From Thiohalocapsa sp. PB-PSB1 (GTDB lineage Bacteria; Pseudomonadota; Gammaproteobacteria; Chromatiales; Chromatiaceae): a stretch of 64,000 nucleotides of DNA. A model generated the notes under the pieces. That model was not told where the DNA came from and searched no databases. It worked only from the letters and a program-made list of their open reading frames with translations. Location of the stretch: positions 6,200,001 to 6,264,000 of the forward strand of contig CP050890.1 of the NCBI GenBank assembly GCA_016745215.1, read 5' to 3'. Below, piece after piece: positions 42,493-51,686 of the stretch. A program made the position numbers and the translations under genes. Position 1 is the stretch's first letter. Each line of letters opens with the position of its first letter.

Positions 42493-43908
42493 ATGGCCGG
42501 TCGCGTGCTGTATCCGCGCCCCGATAGCCAGTTGCATGCGCCCAGCTCGCAGGCCGAGTGGCAGCCGGGCGACTTCTCCATCGCAGTGCTCGATTGGTTC
42601 GATCAGCATGGTCGCACCGACCTGCCCTGGCAACAGCAGCCAACCCCGTATCGGGTCTGGGTGTCGGAGATCATGTTGCAACAAACCCAAGTCGGCGTCG
42701 TGGTCCCATATTTCCAGCGCTTTATGGCCCATTTCCCGGATCTGGCCTCGCTGGCGGCGGCCGATCAGAACGAGGTATTGCATTTGTGGTCTGGACTTGG
42801 CTACTACGCCCGTGCGCGCAATCTGCATCGTGCCGCCCAGCGCGTAGTCGAGCAGCATAATGCGCATCTGCCCGCGGACATCGACAGCTTGCAGGCCCTA
42901 CCTGGCATTGGCCGTTCCACTGCCGCTGCGATCCTATCGCTGGCGTTCGGACAACGGCATGCCATCCTCGACGGCAATTGCAAGCGCGTACTCGCCCGCT
43001 GCTTTGGCATCGAGGGTTGGCCTGGTCGCTCCAGTGTGCTCGCCGAATTGTGGCATCTGGCAGAAATCCTGACGCCGGCAGAGCGCGTGAACAGTTTTAA
43101 TCAGGCGATGATGGACCTGGGATCGACCCTATGCACGCGCGCGGCGCCGGCATGTGGTCGCTGTCCATTGGCGCAACGTTGCGTCGGCTTACGCAAAGGC
43201 CAGCCACGCGCCTATCCGGCGCCCAAACCCAGGCGCAACAGCCCGCTTCGGCATACCCGCATGCTACTGGTCAGCGATCCGTCTGGAGCCCTGCTGTTGC
43301 AGCGGCGCCCAGCGAGCGGCGTCTGGGGCGGATTATGGGTGCCGCCGGAGCTGATGCCCGGCCAGGATGTGGCAGATTGGTGTCGCTTGCATCTTGGCAG
43401 CCGCATCGCCCGGCTTGAAATGCTGCCGATACGGCGGCATACCTTCTCGCACTTCCAACTCGATATTCAACCCATGGCGGTATGGCTGAGTGCCAATACA
43501 ACCAGGATCGCCGATGACGGCGCACAGGTCTGGATTGATCCTGCTAATCCTGGCGGTCTCGGCTTGCCCGCGCCAATCCAACGTCTGTTGGCGGAAATGG
43601 CCGCCATGCATCACGACAAGACTGGAGAACTCAATATGACCCGCATGGTGAATTGCGTGAAACTCGGCCGCGAGGCCGAAGGACTGGACCGGGTACCCTA
43701 CCCCGGCGACCTTGGCAAGCGAGTATTCGAAAATGTCTCCAAGCAGGCCTGGGCGGATTGGCTCAAGCACCAAACCATGCTGATCAACGAGAACCGGCTG
43801 AGTCCAATGGACCCGAAGGCGCGGAAATTTCTCGAAGAGCAGATGGACAGCTATTTCTTCGGCGAGGGCGCGGCACTGCCGGAGGGCTATGTGCCGCCCA
43901 AGAGCTGA
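42493..43908 (+). CDS. mutY: In-frame fusion of adenine DNA glycosylase MutY and Fe(2+)-trafficking protein YggX
   Basis: 471 residues. MutY (1 to about 381) excises A opposite 8-oxoG. It has E59 in VSEIMLQQTQ, HhH LPGIGRSTAAAIL, catalytic D160 in AILDGNCKRVL, the 4Fe-4S ligands C214, C221, C224 and C230, and a C-terminal NUDIX-like 8-oxoG domain. YggX starts MTRMVNCVKLGREAEGLDRV at residue 382 and is full length. In E. coli the two are adjacent separate genes; here no stop separates them. An ideal GGAGA seven bases before the YggX ATG (43636) suggests YggX may also be made alone. Confidence 0.93.
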   Translation: MAGRVLYPRPDSQLHAPSSQAEWQPGDFSIAVLDWFDQHGRTDLPWQQQPTPYRVWVSEIMLQQTQVGVVVPYFQRFMAHFPDLASLAAADQNEVLHLWSGLGYYARARNLHRAAQRVVEQHNAHLPADIDSLQALPGIGRSTAAAILSLAFGQRHAILDGNCKRVLARCFGIEGWPGRSSVLAELWHLAEILTPAERVNSFNQAMMDLGSTLCTRAAPACGRCPLAQRCVGLRKGQPRAYPAPKPRRNSPLRHTRMLLVSDPSGALLLQRRPASGVWGGLWVPPELMPGQDVADWCRLHLGSRIARLEMLPIRRHTFSHFQLDIQPMAVWLSANTTRIADDGAQVWIDPANPGGLGLPAPIQRLLAEMAAMHHDKTGELNMTRMVNCVKLGREAEGLDRVPYPGDLGKRVFENVSKQAWADWLKHQTMLINENRLSPMDPKARKFLEEQMDSYFFGEGAALPEGYVPPKS

Positions 43909-44314
43909 AGCCTTGGCTGCTTCGAAAGCGCCTCGGGATTTGTATCCTACCCCGGCCTACGAAGCCGGAGAGGTCCGTCCGATCAAGCCTGCCAACATCC
44001 TGGCCTCTCTTCCGTTGCCAACGACGGGAGAGGCCTTCGAGCAGATCTTACATTGTCGCAATCTGCGTATCGAGCGCATCGTCAGCAGCCCAGAACCGGA
44101 AACAACGCGCTACGATCAGGATCAGGATGAATGGATACTATTGATGCAGGGCGCCGCATCGCTAGAGATTGCCGGAGATCGGGTCGAGCTTGGCGCCGGA
44201 GACTACTGGTTCATTCCCGCACACACCCCGCACCGCGTGCTTGCGACCTCCGCCGAGCCGCGCTGCGTCTGGCTGGCCGTCCATCTCGATCCGTCTGATG
44301 TTCAAGCTGAATAG
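43889..44314 (+). CDS. Cupin-domain protein
   Basis: The cupin barrel is seen in TTRYDQDQDEWILLMQGAASLEI, GDRVELGAGDYWFIPAHTPHRV and VWLAVHL. The E of the first motif and the HTPHRV pair of the second are probable metal ligands. The function beyond a small metal-binding beta-barrel is not known. The start is uncertain: the GTG at 43889 overlaps the YggX end by 20 bases, and no later ATG precedes the domain. It probably belongs to the same transcript as mutY-yggX. Confidence 0.65.
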   Translation: MCRPRAEALAASKAPRDLYPTPAYEAGEVRPIKPANILASLPLPTTGEAFEQILHCRNLRIERIVSSPEPETTRYDQDQDEWILLMQGAASLEIAGDRVELGAGDYWFIPAHTPHRVLATSAEPRCVWLAVHLDPSDVQAE

Positions 44315-44451
44315 CCGAAGCTACCGATGATCGGCAGGCTTGTATTGGGCTGTGCTGGACCGACCGGTTTCGGTCTTCATGCCTCGGTAGTTGGGCGCTA
44401 GCTGTTAGGCTTTAAGCATCGGGCTCCAGTCCGCAAAAGGCGATTTTCAAA

Positions 44452-45537
44452 ATGCCCCATCTTTTTATTGCCATAACTGCCCATGGCTATGGCCACCTGG
44501 CCCAGGTTAGCCCGCTTGCCCAAGCCTTGCAGCAGCAGATTCCAAGGCTGAGAATCACATTGCAGAGCAGGCTCTCGCCCAGTGTCGCCAAAGCCCGTAT
44601 GCCAGCAGGCTATCGACACATCGAACAAAATGCGGATGTGGCATTGCCGATGGATGGACCCCTGCGTGCGCTTTGGCACGAAGGGCTTGATCTGTTCGCC
44701 CGCTTCGACGCCGAACATCAGCAACACCTGGCGCGCCAGCGCGAGTTGTTACAGCAGGACCCACCGGATCTGCTGTTGGCCGATGTGCCTTGGCTGCCGC
44801 TGGAGGCGGCACGTGACCTGGATATTCCAGCAGTCGCATTGTGCTCGCTTAACTGGTTCGACATCCTGGCTGAGAGTCCGGTCGGCCCGCTATTACCTGC
44901 CTCGCTGGTGCAACGCATGCGCGCCGCCTATGCCGGTGCCGATCTGTTCCTCCGTCCGGCCCCGTCAATGCCGATGGCTTGGCTGCCGAACGCTCGCGAC
45001 ATTGGTCCGATTGCCGAATACCGCCCACGTAATCCCTCTGTTCTGCGTGCGCGACTCGGCATCGAGCAGGACCAACGCTTGGCGCTGATGCTGTTCGGCG
45101 GTGCCGGACGACTCTGTCTCGGCGACCAGCAGCCGCTGCCGGCCAATCTGCATGTGTTGACACCCGACGCCATGGCTGCCGCTCGCGGAGGGCGGATCAG
45201 CGTCATCGGCGATAAGGCCACTGGCATCGACCTGCTCGATGCGTTGGTCTGCTGCGATGTCATCATGACCAAGCCCGGCTATGGTACCCTCGCCGAAGCC
45301 GCCTGCAATGGTATCCCGGTGCTCTATGTGCCGCGCGGCGACTGGCCCGAAGAGCCCTATCTGGTGGACTGGATTGCGCAGCAGATACCGGTACGCGCAG
45401 TCAGTCTGGAAGACTTCACTGCCGGGCGCATCAGCGAGCCGTTGCAGCAATTGCTGGACATCGGCCGAGTCACGCCGGTTGCGGCAACCGGCCTCGAACA
45501 GGCGGTGGATTTGCTGCTACCCTATCTACGCGCATAG
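44452..45537 (+). CDS. Glycosyltransferase, GT-B fold (MurG/UGT-like)
   Basis: A 361-residue protein opening MPHLFIAITAHGYGHLAQVS, the G-x-G-H-L nucleotide-sugar-transferase N-terminal motif. LLLADVPWLPLEAARDLDIP follows. The C-terminal donor-binding half has LALMLFGGAGRL and CCDVIMTKPGYGTLAEAACN with GIPVLYVPRGDWPEEPYLV, the GT-B donor-site pattern. Acceptor unknown. Isolated between the cupin gene and a repeat-rich region. Confidence 0.7.
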   Translation: MPHLFIAITAHGYGHLAQVSPLAQALQQQIPRLRITLQSRLSPSVAKARMPAGYRHIEQNADVALPMDGPLRALWHEGLDLFARFDAEHQQHLARQRELLQQDPPDLLLADVPWLPLEAARDLDIPAVALCSLNWFDILAESPVGPLLPASLVQRMRAAYAGADLFLRPAPSMPMAWLPNARDIGPIAEYRPRNPSVLRARLGIEQDQRLALMLFGGAGRLCLGDQQPLPANLHVLTPDAMAAARGGRISVIGDKATGIDLLDALVCCDVIMTKPGYGTLAEAACNGIPVLYVPRGDWPEEPYLVDWIAQQIPVRAVSLEDFTAGRISEPLQQLLDIGRVTPVAATGLEQAVDLLLPYLRA

Positions 45538-45799
45538 TCCACATCGATTCCACCCCAATCCGATCCTGAGCGACTTGGCCCACGCGATCCCGACAGCAGG
45601 CGAGTGTTTTTGACCCCTACTTCGGCTTGCCCCCTCTTTCGGCCTAACCATCATGAACGGCGGTTCGCCCCCGAACATGAAAGCCTCGCGAAAATGGTCC
45701 ACGCTGTAATGAGAGGGAACGGCGCGGACACGAGGTCGAAAAACGTTTGGTGGTTGGACCCCGTGGCCTAACCGGACCCGTCACGACCGGTCCGTACTA
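45538..45799. other. Gene-free stretch before MITE copy 2
   Basis: No gene or terminator supported. TCCGTAC at 45791-45797 is repeated just after the MITE at 46051-46057. Confidence 0.4.
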
Positions 45800-46047
45800 G
45801 GCTGTCGAAATGTCCTGAGTTTTGATGCCAAACCGATTCCGGGGCTTGGATTGCTTCATCGAACGCACTGGGGAAGCCGAATCGGTGTCGGGGTCGCTAT
45901 CGGAATCGGAATGGAATCCGCTCATCGATCAAAGCAGCCAGCTCGATACCAATCCCTCATTCTGACCTTGACACCGACCCCGACACCGACTAAGCATCCA
46001 TAAACCGGGAAGCGCTTGTTTTAGTGAGACGGCAGATTTCGACAGCC
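45800..46047. mobile_element. MITE-like non-autonomous element, copy 2 (248 bp)
   Basis: Ends GGCTGTCGAAAT and ATTTCGACAGCC, flanked by TA (45798-45799, 46048-46049). It is the inverted counterpart of 19796-20043, with the same length and about 90% identity by eye. Outside the TAs a 7-bp direct repeat TCCGTAC is present. No ORF. Confidence 0.85.
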
Positions 46048-46185
46048 TAATCCGTACCCCCGAGTGTACCGCCGGCACTGCTGGCAGGACGAATGGTAAA
46101 GAGGCCGAGCTGAAGTTGAGCCCGAAGCAACACCGGTCGGATCCGCGCCGCTCCTACAGATCAGTGTTACTGTGGGAGAGCGCAA

Positions 46186-46790
46186 ATGCAGGCACTGTAT
46201 CGACGCGTAGCGGGAATCGATGTGCATCGCTTACGTCAAGTGGCGACCATTCTGATCGAGCAGGACGACGGCGGCACGGAGAAGCACAGCCCTGAGTTCG
46301 GCGGCTTCGAGCAAGATTTGGGCTGGCTGGTTGCCTGGTTGAATCGCGACGAAGTGGAACGAGTGGTCATACAGAGTACCGGCATCTATTGGAAGAGTCT
46401 GTACGCGCATCTGGAGCGCGCCGGGATCGAGACCTGGGTCGTCGATGCCCATCACATCAAGAACATACCGGGACGCAAGACGCATAGGGGTGATTCGCAT
46501 TGGCTGGCGGAGCTGGGCCGCTTCGGGCTGGTGCGCCCCAGCTTCGTTCCCGTGCGGGATTTGCGCGAGCTGCGCCTGATCTCGCGTTAGCGCAGGAAGC
46601 TCGGCGGCACCTTGGCCGGGGAGAAGAATCGCATAAGCTCATCCGGACCATCTATGCCATTCTCAGCCGCCGTGAGCCCTATCGAGATTCGGGAATCGAT
46701 TACCAGGCTGCGGCCGTTTCGAAGAATGCGCCACGCTGGATCTGGGCACTGAAACAACTCGGGTACTGGCCGACAACACAAACGCCGAAG
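46186..46790 (+). pseudogene. IS110-family transposase remnant with internal deletion
   Basis: The N-terminal part reads YRRVAGIDVHRLRQVATIL (first catalytic Asp), VVIQSTGIYWKSLYAHLERA and VVDAHHIKNIPGRKTHRGDS, typical of the IS110 DEDD domain, up to a TAG at 46588. A different frame then gives HKLIRTIYAILSRREPYRDS and NAPRWIWALKQLGYW, resembling the C-terminal end. The middle, including the C-terminal Ser domain, is missing. Confidence 0.65.
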
Positions 46791-46886
46791 ACGGCATACT
46801 CTTTCGTCGGCTCCCGATCGACATTCCGCTCCGACGGAAGAGAGTTGCTTGTCTCTTCGGTCTGGAGGCTTTTATGGTAACGTTAC

Positions 46887-46961
46887 CCATAACCCGCTGC
46901 AAAAAGCAGAGCGAGGAACGAGCGGCGCTTTTTGCGGTCTAGGTTTATGGGCTTGTTATGC
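46887..46961 (-). other. attC site 5 (3' side of the TA cassette)
   Basis: A 75-bp palindrome with cores CCATAAC (46887-46893) and GTTATGC (46955-46961). Arms are CCGCTGCAAAAAGC and GCTTTTTGCGG. The stop of the DUF2442 ORF lies in the palindrome outer arm on the minus strand, as expected for a cassette whose ORF runs into its own attC. Confidence 0.75.
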
Positions 46962-47223
46962 CATTTTTTGCTTTAAGAGGAAATCTATCAGGGTGCTCAA
47001 TTGACTCAACACCAAGATCTATATCAAGATCCGGCCAATAGAAATGACCGGGCGTAGGTTCTTCGACGTTCAGGATCTTTCCAATGGGGGCATCTTTAAA
47101 CCAAGGGAAGTCATCATATGACATAAACAGCTCCCTTCCTGCCGAAAGAAGCCACACACCATGACTTGATATGTTAGTTATTTCAGTTTGAAAAGTAATT
47201 GCGCCAAGCATTTGTGAATTCAT
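46945..47223 (-). CDS. DUF2442-domain protein, putative antitoxin partner
   Basis: A 92-residue protein with the DUF2442 pattern: AITFQTEITNISSHGVWLL, FMSYDDFPWFKDAPIGKIL, HFYWPDLDIDLGVESIEHP. DUF2442 and DUF4160 proteins are commonly paired and regarded as a toxin-antitoxin-like module; biochemical roles are not settled. The ATG at 47223 has GAGGA eight bases upstream. It overlaps the DUF4160 gene by 41 bp, indicating translational coupling. Confidence 0.8.
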   Translation of the reverse strand: MNSQMLGAITFQTEITNISSHGVWLLSAGRELFMSYDDFPWFKDAPIGKILNVEEPTPGHFYWPDLDIDLGVESIEHPDRFPLKAKNGITSP

Positions 47224-47422
47224 CGTAATGTTCCTCAATAATGCCCTCTATCTGCTTTAATTGAATTCTAGACAATCTATGGTTTTTAGCCAATTCGATT
47301 TCCGGTTCTAGCCAGAACTTCGCTTCACCACCTAGAGAATATATATGCACATGCATTCTGGATTCTTCTCGTGAAAAGAAGAAGAATCGATAGCTTCCAT
47401 CTCTATAAATTGTTGGGCTCAT
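47183..47422 (-). CDS. DUF4160-domain protein, putative toxin partner
   Basis: A 79-residue protein with the DUF4160 core MSPTIYRDGSYRFFFFSREE, MHVHIYSLGGEAKFWLEPE, ending HYDEFTNAWRNYFSN. First gene of the two-gene cassette with DUF2442, in the usual order. The ATG at 47422 is preceded by only 26 bp from attC site 4, the short leader typical of integron cassettes. Confidence 0.82.
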   Translation of the reverse strand: MSPTIYRDGSYRFFFFSREESRMHVHIYSLGGEAKFWLEPEIELAKNHRLSRIQLKQIEGIIEEHYDEFTNAWRNYFSN

Positions 47423-47447
47423 CACATGTTCTTTTGGTTAATTCCTG

Positions 47448-47539
47448 GCATAACGTTGAGGCTGGCCCGCCGCCCGCTGCGGTGCCAGCGCTACGCGAAC
47501 GGCACCGCGGCGGGCGGTCGGGCCGAGCCTCTGTTTGGG
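47448..47539 (-). other. attC site 4 (5' side of the TA cassette)
   Basis: A 92-bp palindrome with cores GCATAAC (47448-47454) and GTTTGGG (47533-47539). Paired arms include GAGGCTGGCCCGCCGCCCG and its near-complement. On the minus strand the right core reads GTTATGC, as at attC site 5. Slightly less canonical than sites 1-3. Confidence 0.6.
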
Positions 47540-47577
47540 CGGAGAAATCACACCCCCATTGACAAAGAGGCGGAAAA

Positions 47578-48098
47578 TTGGAACTAGTATCATCGTTTCT
47601 TGAGGTAGAGGTTAAGAATCTAAAGTATCTGTTTTTTCTGGTGACATGGAACGAATTTGTATCACCCGTTACCGAACAGCTTTACAAGCAGCGGGAGGCC
47701 CTTGGTTCTAAGGGCAGTGTTATTCAAGCATTTAAAAGCGCTAAAGGAGATACATTTCGCGAGATGTTGGCAAAGAAATGGCCAAAAGATATAGCGGAAC
47801 GTTTGGAGCACGAACAGGATCCATTTATGATGATAATCGCAGAGAACTTCGGCGCGTTCGATCCACGCACCAATCCATGGGGTGTTGTTTGGTTTTCAAA
47901 TTTTTTTGATAGACCCGACTCGATCTACCCTGTTTTGCATCATTATCTCAGAAGGTATGCAGGGACGAGAATGTATTCGACTATTTGCAAAAGTTATCGA
48001 AAAAGAATAAATACGAGAAATTTGGCAAATATCTTGAAATCAAGCCTGGTCTGTTCGGAGTTGCGATAGACGCGAAGGTTTTACTGGATGACTTCTAG
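47578..48098 (+). pseudogene. Unknown gene with a late frameshift
   Basis: The frame from TTG 47578 reads MELVSSFLEVEVKNLKYLFF ... AENFGAFDPRTNPWGVVWFSN, plausible protein. After about 47965 it turns into RKRINTRNLANILKSS. In another frame the same bases give ENVFDYLQKLSKKNKYEKFG and GLFGVAIDAKVLLDDF-stop (48096-48098), clearly more protein-like. A one- or two-base indel near 47965 is inferred. Family not recognised. It starts 38 bp after attC site 4, on the opposite strand to the TA pair. Confidence 0.5.
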
Positions 48099-48245
48099 GT
48101 CTCGGACCCGCGTAAAGTTTGGTCGCCCAACCAGCGCATCAAGCCGACCGCATACTGCGCCGTTTAGCTCGGGAGTTTGTTTAGAACCTGTCTGGCAAAA
48201 AAATGTCCATCAACGCCAACTACTTTTTCTTCGAGGACAAGCCGT

Positions 48246-49008
48246 GGGATACCCGAGTGACCTGACGGACGCCGAATGGGCACTGATCGAACAGCATTTT
48301 CAACCCCGTGATCGACGTGGCAGTGCCAGCCTGCACCCGCGCAAACGGATCGTCGATACCATTTTGTACGGCGTGAAGTCCGGTTGCCAATGGCGCATGC
48401 TACCCAACGATTTTCCGCCCTGGCAAACGGTTTACGATCACTTCAGCCGATGGAACAAACGCGCTGTATGGGAAGCCGCAGTGGATTAAATGAATGCGCT
48501 CCATCGCCAAAACAACGGTCGCTCGGCATCGCCGAGTCACGGGATGAGCGACTCGCAAAGCGTCAAGACTGAGTACGTGAGCGAAGAACGCGGGATCGAC
48601 GGCGGCAAGAAGGTCAAAGGGCATAAACACCATAGCGTAGTCGATATCCTCGGCAACCTGTTGCATGTGTCGGTCCACGCAGCTAATTGCAGCGATACCG
48701 TGGCGGGTGGTCCCGTGATGGCGCATGCGGCGGAGAAATACCCGAGCATCGAGGCGTTTTCCGGCGATGCGGGTTAGCGCGGGACAGCCGTGATATTCGT
48801 CGACGAGACACGCGGACTCGTCTTGCACATTTCCACCAAAATCAAAGACGGATGGGCTGTCCTTCCGAAACCTTGGGTGGTTGAGCGCAGTTTCGCTTGG
48901 CGCGGTCGATTTCGCAGGCTGAGCAAGGATTCCGAGATCCTGACTGGGACTGCCGAGAATATGATCCGTATCGCCATGCTCGAGAAAACGCTTGCAAATT
49001 GCGGCTGA
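48246..49008 (+). pseudogene. IS5-family transposase with two in-frame stops
   Basis: One frame throughout reads VGYPSDLTDAEWALIEQHFQ, KSGCQWRMLPNDFPPWQTVY and WEAAVD, then TAA. It continues SDSQSVKTEYVSEERGIDGG (first Asp region), GHKHHSVVDILGNLLHVSVH and AFSGDAG, then TAG where family members have Tyr. It ends VVERSFAWRGRFRRLSKDSE (Glu region). Two nonsense mutations and no frameshift mark early decay. Confidence 0.85.
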
Positions 49009-49044
49009 ACTTTTGCCAGACAGACTCTAACGCTTTCGGCCAAA

Positions 49045-50646
49045 ATGGATCTGCTCAATTCCCTCTTCCTGTCCGCACCCTGGAGCGTGTTGCGCGCTGG
49101 ATTGCACTTTGCGTTCCTGCTGGTATTGCTGTACCTGCTGAAGCAGATTTTCGACCTACGCGCGCGGACCAGCCCGCGACATCTGGCCAAGCCGCGCCCT
49201 GGTTTCAACCTGGCTGTGCTCGTTGTCGGCCTGTCGTTCCTCGGCGTGCTTGGCTATCAGGCGAGTTGGCAATTGTCCGGGACCTCACGGCAAGCGTTCG
49301 TCGCCTTCATGCAGTCGCACGATCGGCGCCAATTCAACCCGGCGCATTGGATCGATCGCGGTCGCATCCTGGATCATCGCGGCCAGGTGCTGGCAAAGAG
49401 TCGCGAGGTGATTACAAGCAGCGGCAAAGAAGTACAGCGTTACTATCCCTTCGGCCCTGGAGTCGCACATGTGGTCGGCTATGCCCACCCGCGCTTCGGT
49501 ACCTCTGGCATGGAAGCCGCCGGCAATATCAGCCTGAATGGCGGTATTCCTGAGAATTGGCTCGAATGGGGGGAACTCGGCCGCCAGTTGGTAACCGGGG
49601 ACAAGCGCGCCCGGGGCCGCGATCTGGTGCTGACTTTGGATGCGGAATTGCAGGCCCTCGCCTATCAGCGCCTGCAAGGGCGCCCTGGCGCCGTGGTGAT
49701 GTTGGTACCTGCCGATGGTGCCTTGCGCGTGCTGACCAGCAGCCCGTCGTTCGATCCTAATGTACTCGACGGCAATCTGTTCAGCGCCCCCGATCCCGAG
49801 GCGCGATTGTTGAATCGCGCCACGGCCGGACTGTATCCGCCGGGCTCGACTTTCAAGGTGGTGCTGGCCGCACAGTCCCTGGATGCCGGCCGCGAGCCGG
49901 TGCTGCAATGCCCGGCGGCGGGTTTCACTACGTCCAAACGCTATCCCAGGATTCGCGATCACGAATACTATTCCGCACGTCGAGCCGGTCGCACTTGGGG
50001 CGGCTTCGGTCGTATCGGCCTGAGTCGGGCGTTGGCGAAATCGTCGAACGTTTACTTCGCGCAGCTCGGCGTACAGCAGGGGCATGAGTCCTTTCACCGC
50101 ACGCTTAAACGATTCGTGTTCAATAGTCGCATTGCGCTTACCGACAGCCTGTCCGCTCGGCAACTGATGCGTACCGGTCGCATCGAATCCATCGCCGCCT
50201 CCGACCAATACGGATTGGCGCAGGCCTCCATCGGTCAGGGCAAGATCCTAACGACGCCGGCGCATATGGCCTTGATCAGCGCCGCCATCGCCAACCGCGG
50301 CATTGCCATGCGTCCCCGACTGATCGACGCCGAGCCGTCGCAGGCCCTGACCCGCTTCATGACCGCGAGTACTGCCGCTCGGCTTACGACCATGATGCGC
50401 CGCGTCGTTACCGAGGGTACGGCACGCGGCATCGATGTCCCCGAGCTTGCCATCGCCGGCAAGACCGGTACCGCGGAAAATCCGGGTGGCGAATCGCACA
50501 GCTGGTTTATCGGCTTTGCACCGGCCTCGCAACCGAAGTTGGCCGTTGCGGTGCTGGTGGAGCATGCCGGTTATGGCTCCGCGGTGGCCGCACCGATTGC
50601 CCAGGAACTCTTGTTGTTGGCGCAGCAGCGGGGGCTGCTGCAATGA
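49045..50646 (+). CDS. Penicillin-binding protein, class B transpeptidase (FtsI/PbpA-like)
   Basis: A 533-residue protein with membrane segments at about 18-35 and 55-70 and a periplasmic transpeptidase domain. Active-site motifs are S268-T-F-K271 (YPPGSTFK), S333-S-N335 (AKSSNVYFA) and K473-T-G475 (AGKTGTAENP). It lacks the long dimerisation domain of PBP2/PBP3 and resembles short PbpA/FtsI-like transpeptidases. It probably crosslinks peptidoglycan during elongation or division. It stands alone, without mre or rod genes nearby, beside an IS5 remnant. Confidence 0.85.
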   Translation: MDLLNSLFLSAPWSVLRAGLHFAFLLVLLYLLKQIFDLRARTSPRHLAKPRPGFNLAVLVVGLSFLGVLGYQASWQLSGTSRQAFVAFMQSHDRRQFNPAHWIDRGRILDHRGQVLAKSREVITSSGKEVQRYYPFGPGVAHVVGYAHPRFGTSGMEAAGNISLNGGIPENWLEWGELGRQLVTGDKRARGRDLVLTLDAELQALAYQRLQGRPGAVVMLVPADGALRVLTSSPSFDPNVLDGNLFSAPDPEARLLNRATAGLYPPGSTFKVVLAAQSLDAGREPVLQCPAAGFTTSKRYPRIRDHEYYSARRAGRTWGGFGRIGLSRALAKSSNVYFAQLGVQQGHESFHRTLKRFVFNSRIALTDSLSARQLMRTGRIESIAASDQYGLAQASIGQGKILTTPAHMALISAAIANRGIAMRPRLIDAEPSQALTRFMTASTAARLTTMMRRVVTEGTARGIDVPELAIAGKTGTAENPGGESHSWFIGFAPASQPKLAVAVLVEHAGYGSAVAAPIAQELLLLAQQRGLLQ

Positions 50647-51077
50647 ACGTTGTATTGCCGATCGTTTCCCTGCGTATAAACACCCCGTGTGTAGGGTGTC
50701 GAAAAGCCGAAAAAATCTTGATCGAGAAATTCTTGATCGAGGTAACCGAACAGCGCAAGGCGCGCTTGATGGGCTGCCCTCGATGACTTGACATAATCTT
50801 TTCTCTCCCCACTCTCTGTATCGTAGCTGAACGCGACCTCGACCGTATCGGGGAAACGTACAGCCGATCAGCGTAAAAACAGCGTTCAAACAGCCTGTTG
50901 GACACAATGATCGAGCGTAAGGTGGGATGCCGAAAAAATAGTTTCGGCAGACCCTTGACGAATTGGCACTGATACACTACTTTACATAATGCAAGCGCTT
51001 AACAAGGCTTGCACTAAACCGGCGGTTCGAAAGAACGCCATTCTAACCAGCCATATTGCTCAACTGGAGGATAGGCT
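50647..51077. other. Intergenic region between the PBP and hsp20 genes
   Basis: No gene supported. A direct repeat of TCTTGATCGAG occurs at about 50716 and 50732. Other content is the hsp20 promoter candidate, annotated separately, and the Shine-Dalgarno CTGGAGG near 51063. Confidence 0.4.
50955..50983 (+). promoter_or_regulatory. Candidate sigma-70-type promoter for hsp20
   Basis: TTGACG (50955-50960), a 17-base spacer, then TACTTT (50978-50983), about 95 bp before the hsp20 ATG. The preceding bases CCC make CCCTTGACG, which also resembles a heat-shock -35, but no CCCCAT-type -10 follows at 13-17 bp. Not verified. Confidence 0.4.
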
Positions 51078-51569
51078 ATGACAACCATCGACTTCTCACC
51101 CCTGCTCCGCTCCATGATCGGCTTTGATCGCATGGCTCCGTCACTGGAGAACGCTTTTCGTACCGAGGCTGGGGGTTATCCGCCCTACAACCTCGAGGTC
51201 GAAGACGAAAATAAGTATCGTATCGTCATGGCAGTTGCGGGCTTCGCTGAAAAGGATTTAAGCATCGAGAGCAAGGATAATATGCTCACCATCGCGGGCT
51301 CGCGTGCCACCGAGGACGAGGAAAAAAGCGAAAGCCGTCGCTTCCTCTACCGTGGTATCGCCACCCGCAGCTTTGAGCGCAAGTTCCAGCTTGCCGATTA
51401 TGTCAAGGTGGTCGATGCGAGCTTGAAGAACGGGCTGCTGCACATCGATCTAGTGCGCGAGGTACCGGAGGCCATGAAGCCACGACGGATCGAGATTCGC
51501 GGCAACGAGACTCCCGCAATCGAAGGCAGCGGTCATACGGAGACAAAACACGTCGCTGCTGCCGCCTAA
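51078..51569 (+). CDS. Small heat-shock protein, Hsp20/IbpA family
   Basis: A 163-residue ATP-independent holdase binding unfolding proteins in the cytosol. N-terminal MTTIDFSPLLRSMIGFDRM is IbpA-like. The alpha-crystallin domain spans about 36-135, from YNLEVEDENKYRIVMAVAGF to the conserved A-x-x-x-N-G-L-L motif (ASLKNGLLHIDLV). The C-terminal I-x-I/V anchor appears as RRIEIRG. GGAGG precedes the ATG. A strong terminator follows. Confidence 0.93.
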   Translation: MTTIDFSPLLRSMIGFDRMAPSLENAFRTEAGGYPPYNLEVEDENKYRIVMAVAGFAEKDLSIESKDNMLTIAGSRATEDEEKSESRRFLYRGIATRSFERKFQLADYVKVVDASLKNGLLHIDLVREVPEAMKPRRIEIRGNETPAIEGSGHTETKHVAAAA

Positions 51570-51660
51570 GGATTGCCTCTTAGTGAACCCTCTTAGGCAC
51601 CCCTCTTGGTGATCTAAGTACTAAGGCGGAATGCATAGGCAGGATGCCTGAGTAAGTGAA

Positions 51661-51686
51661 AGGCCGGGCCAAAACCCGGCCTTTTT
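51661..51686 (+). terminator. Rho-independent terminator after hsp20
   Basis: Stem AGGCCGGG (51661-51668) / CCCGGCCT (51675-51682), loop CCAAAA, followed by a T run to 51686. About 90 bp after the hsp20 stop. Confidence 0.9.
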
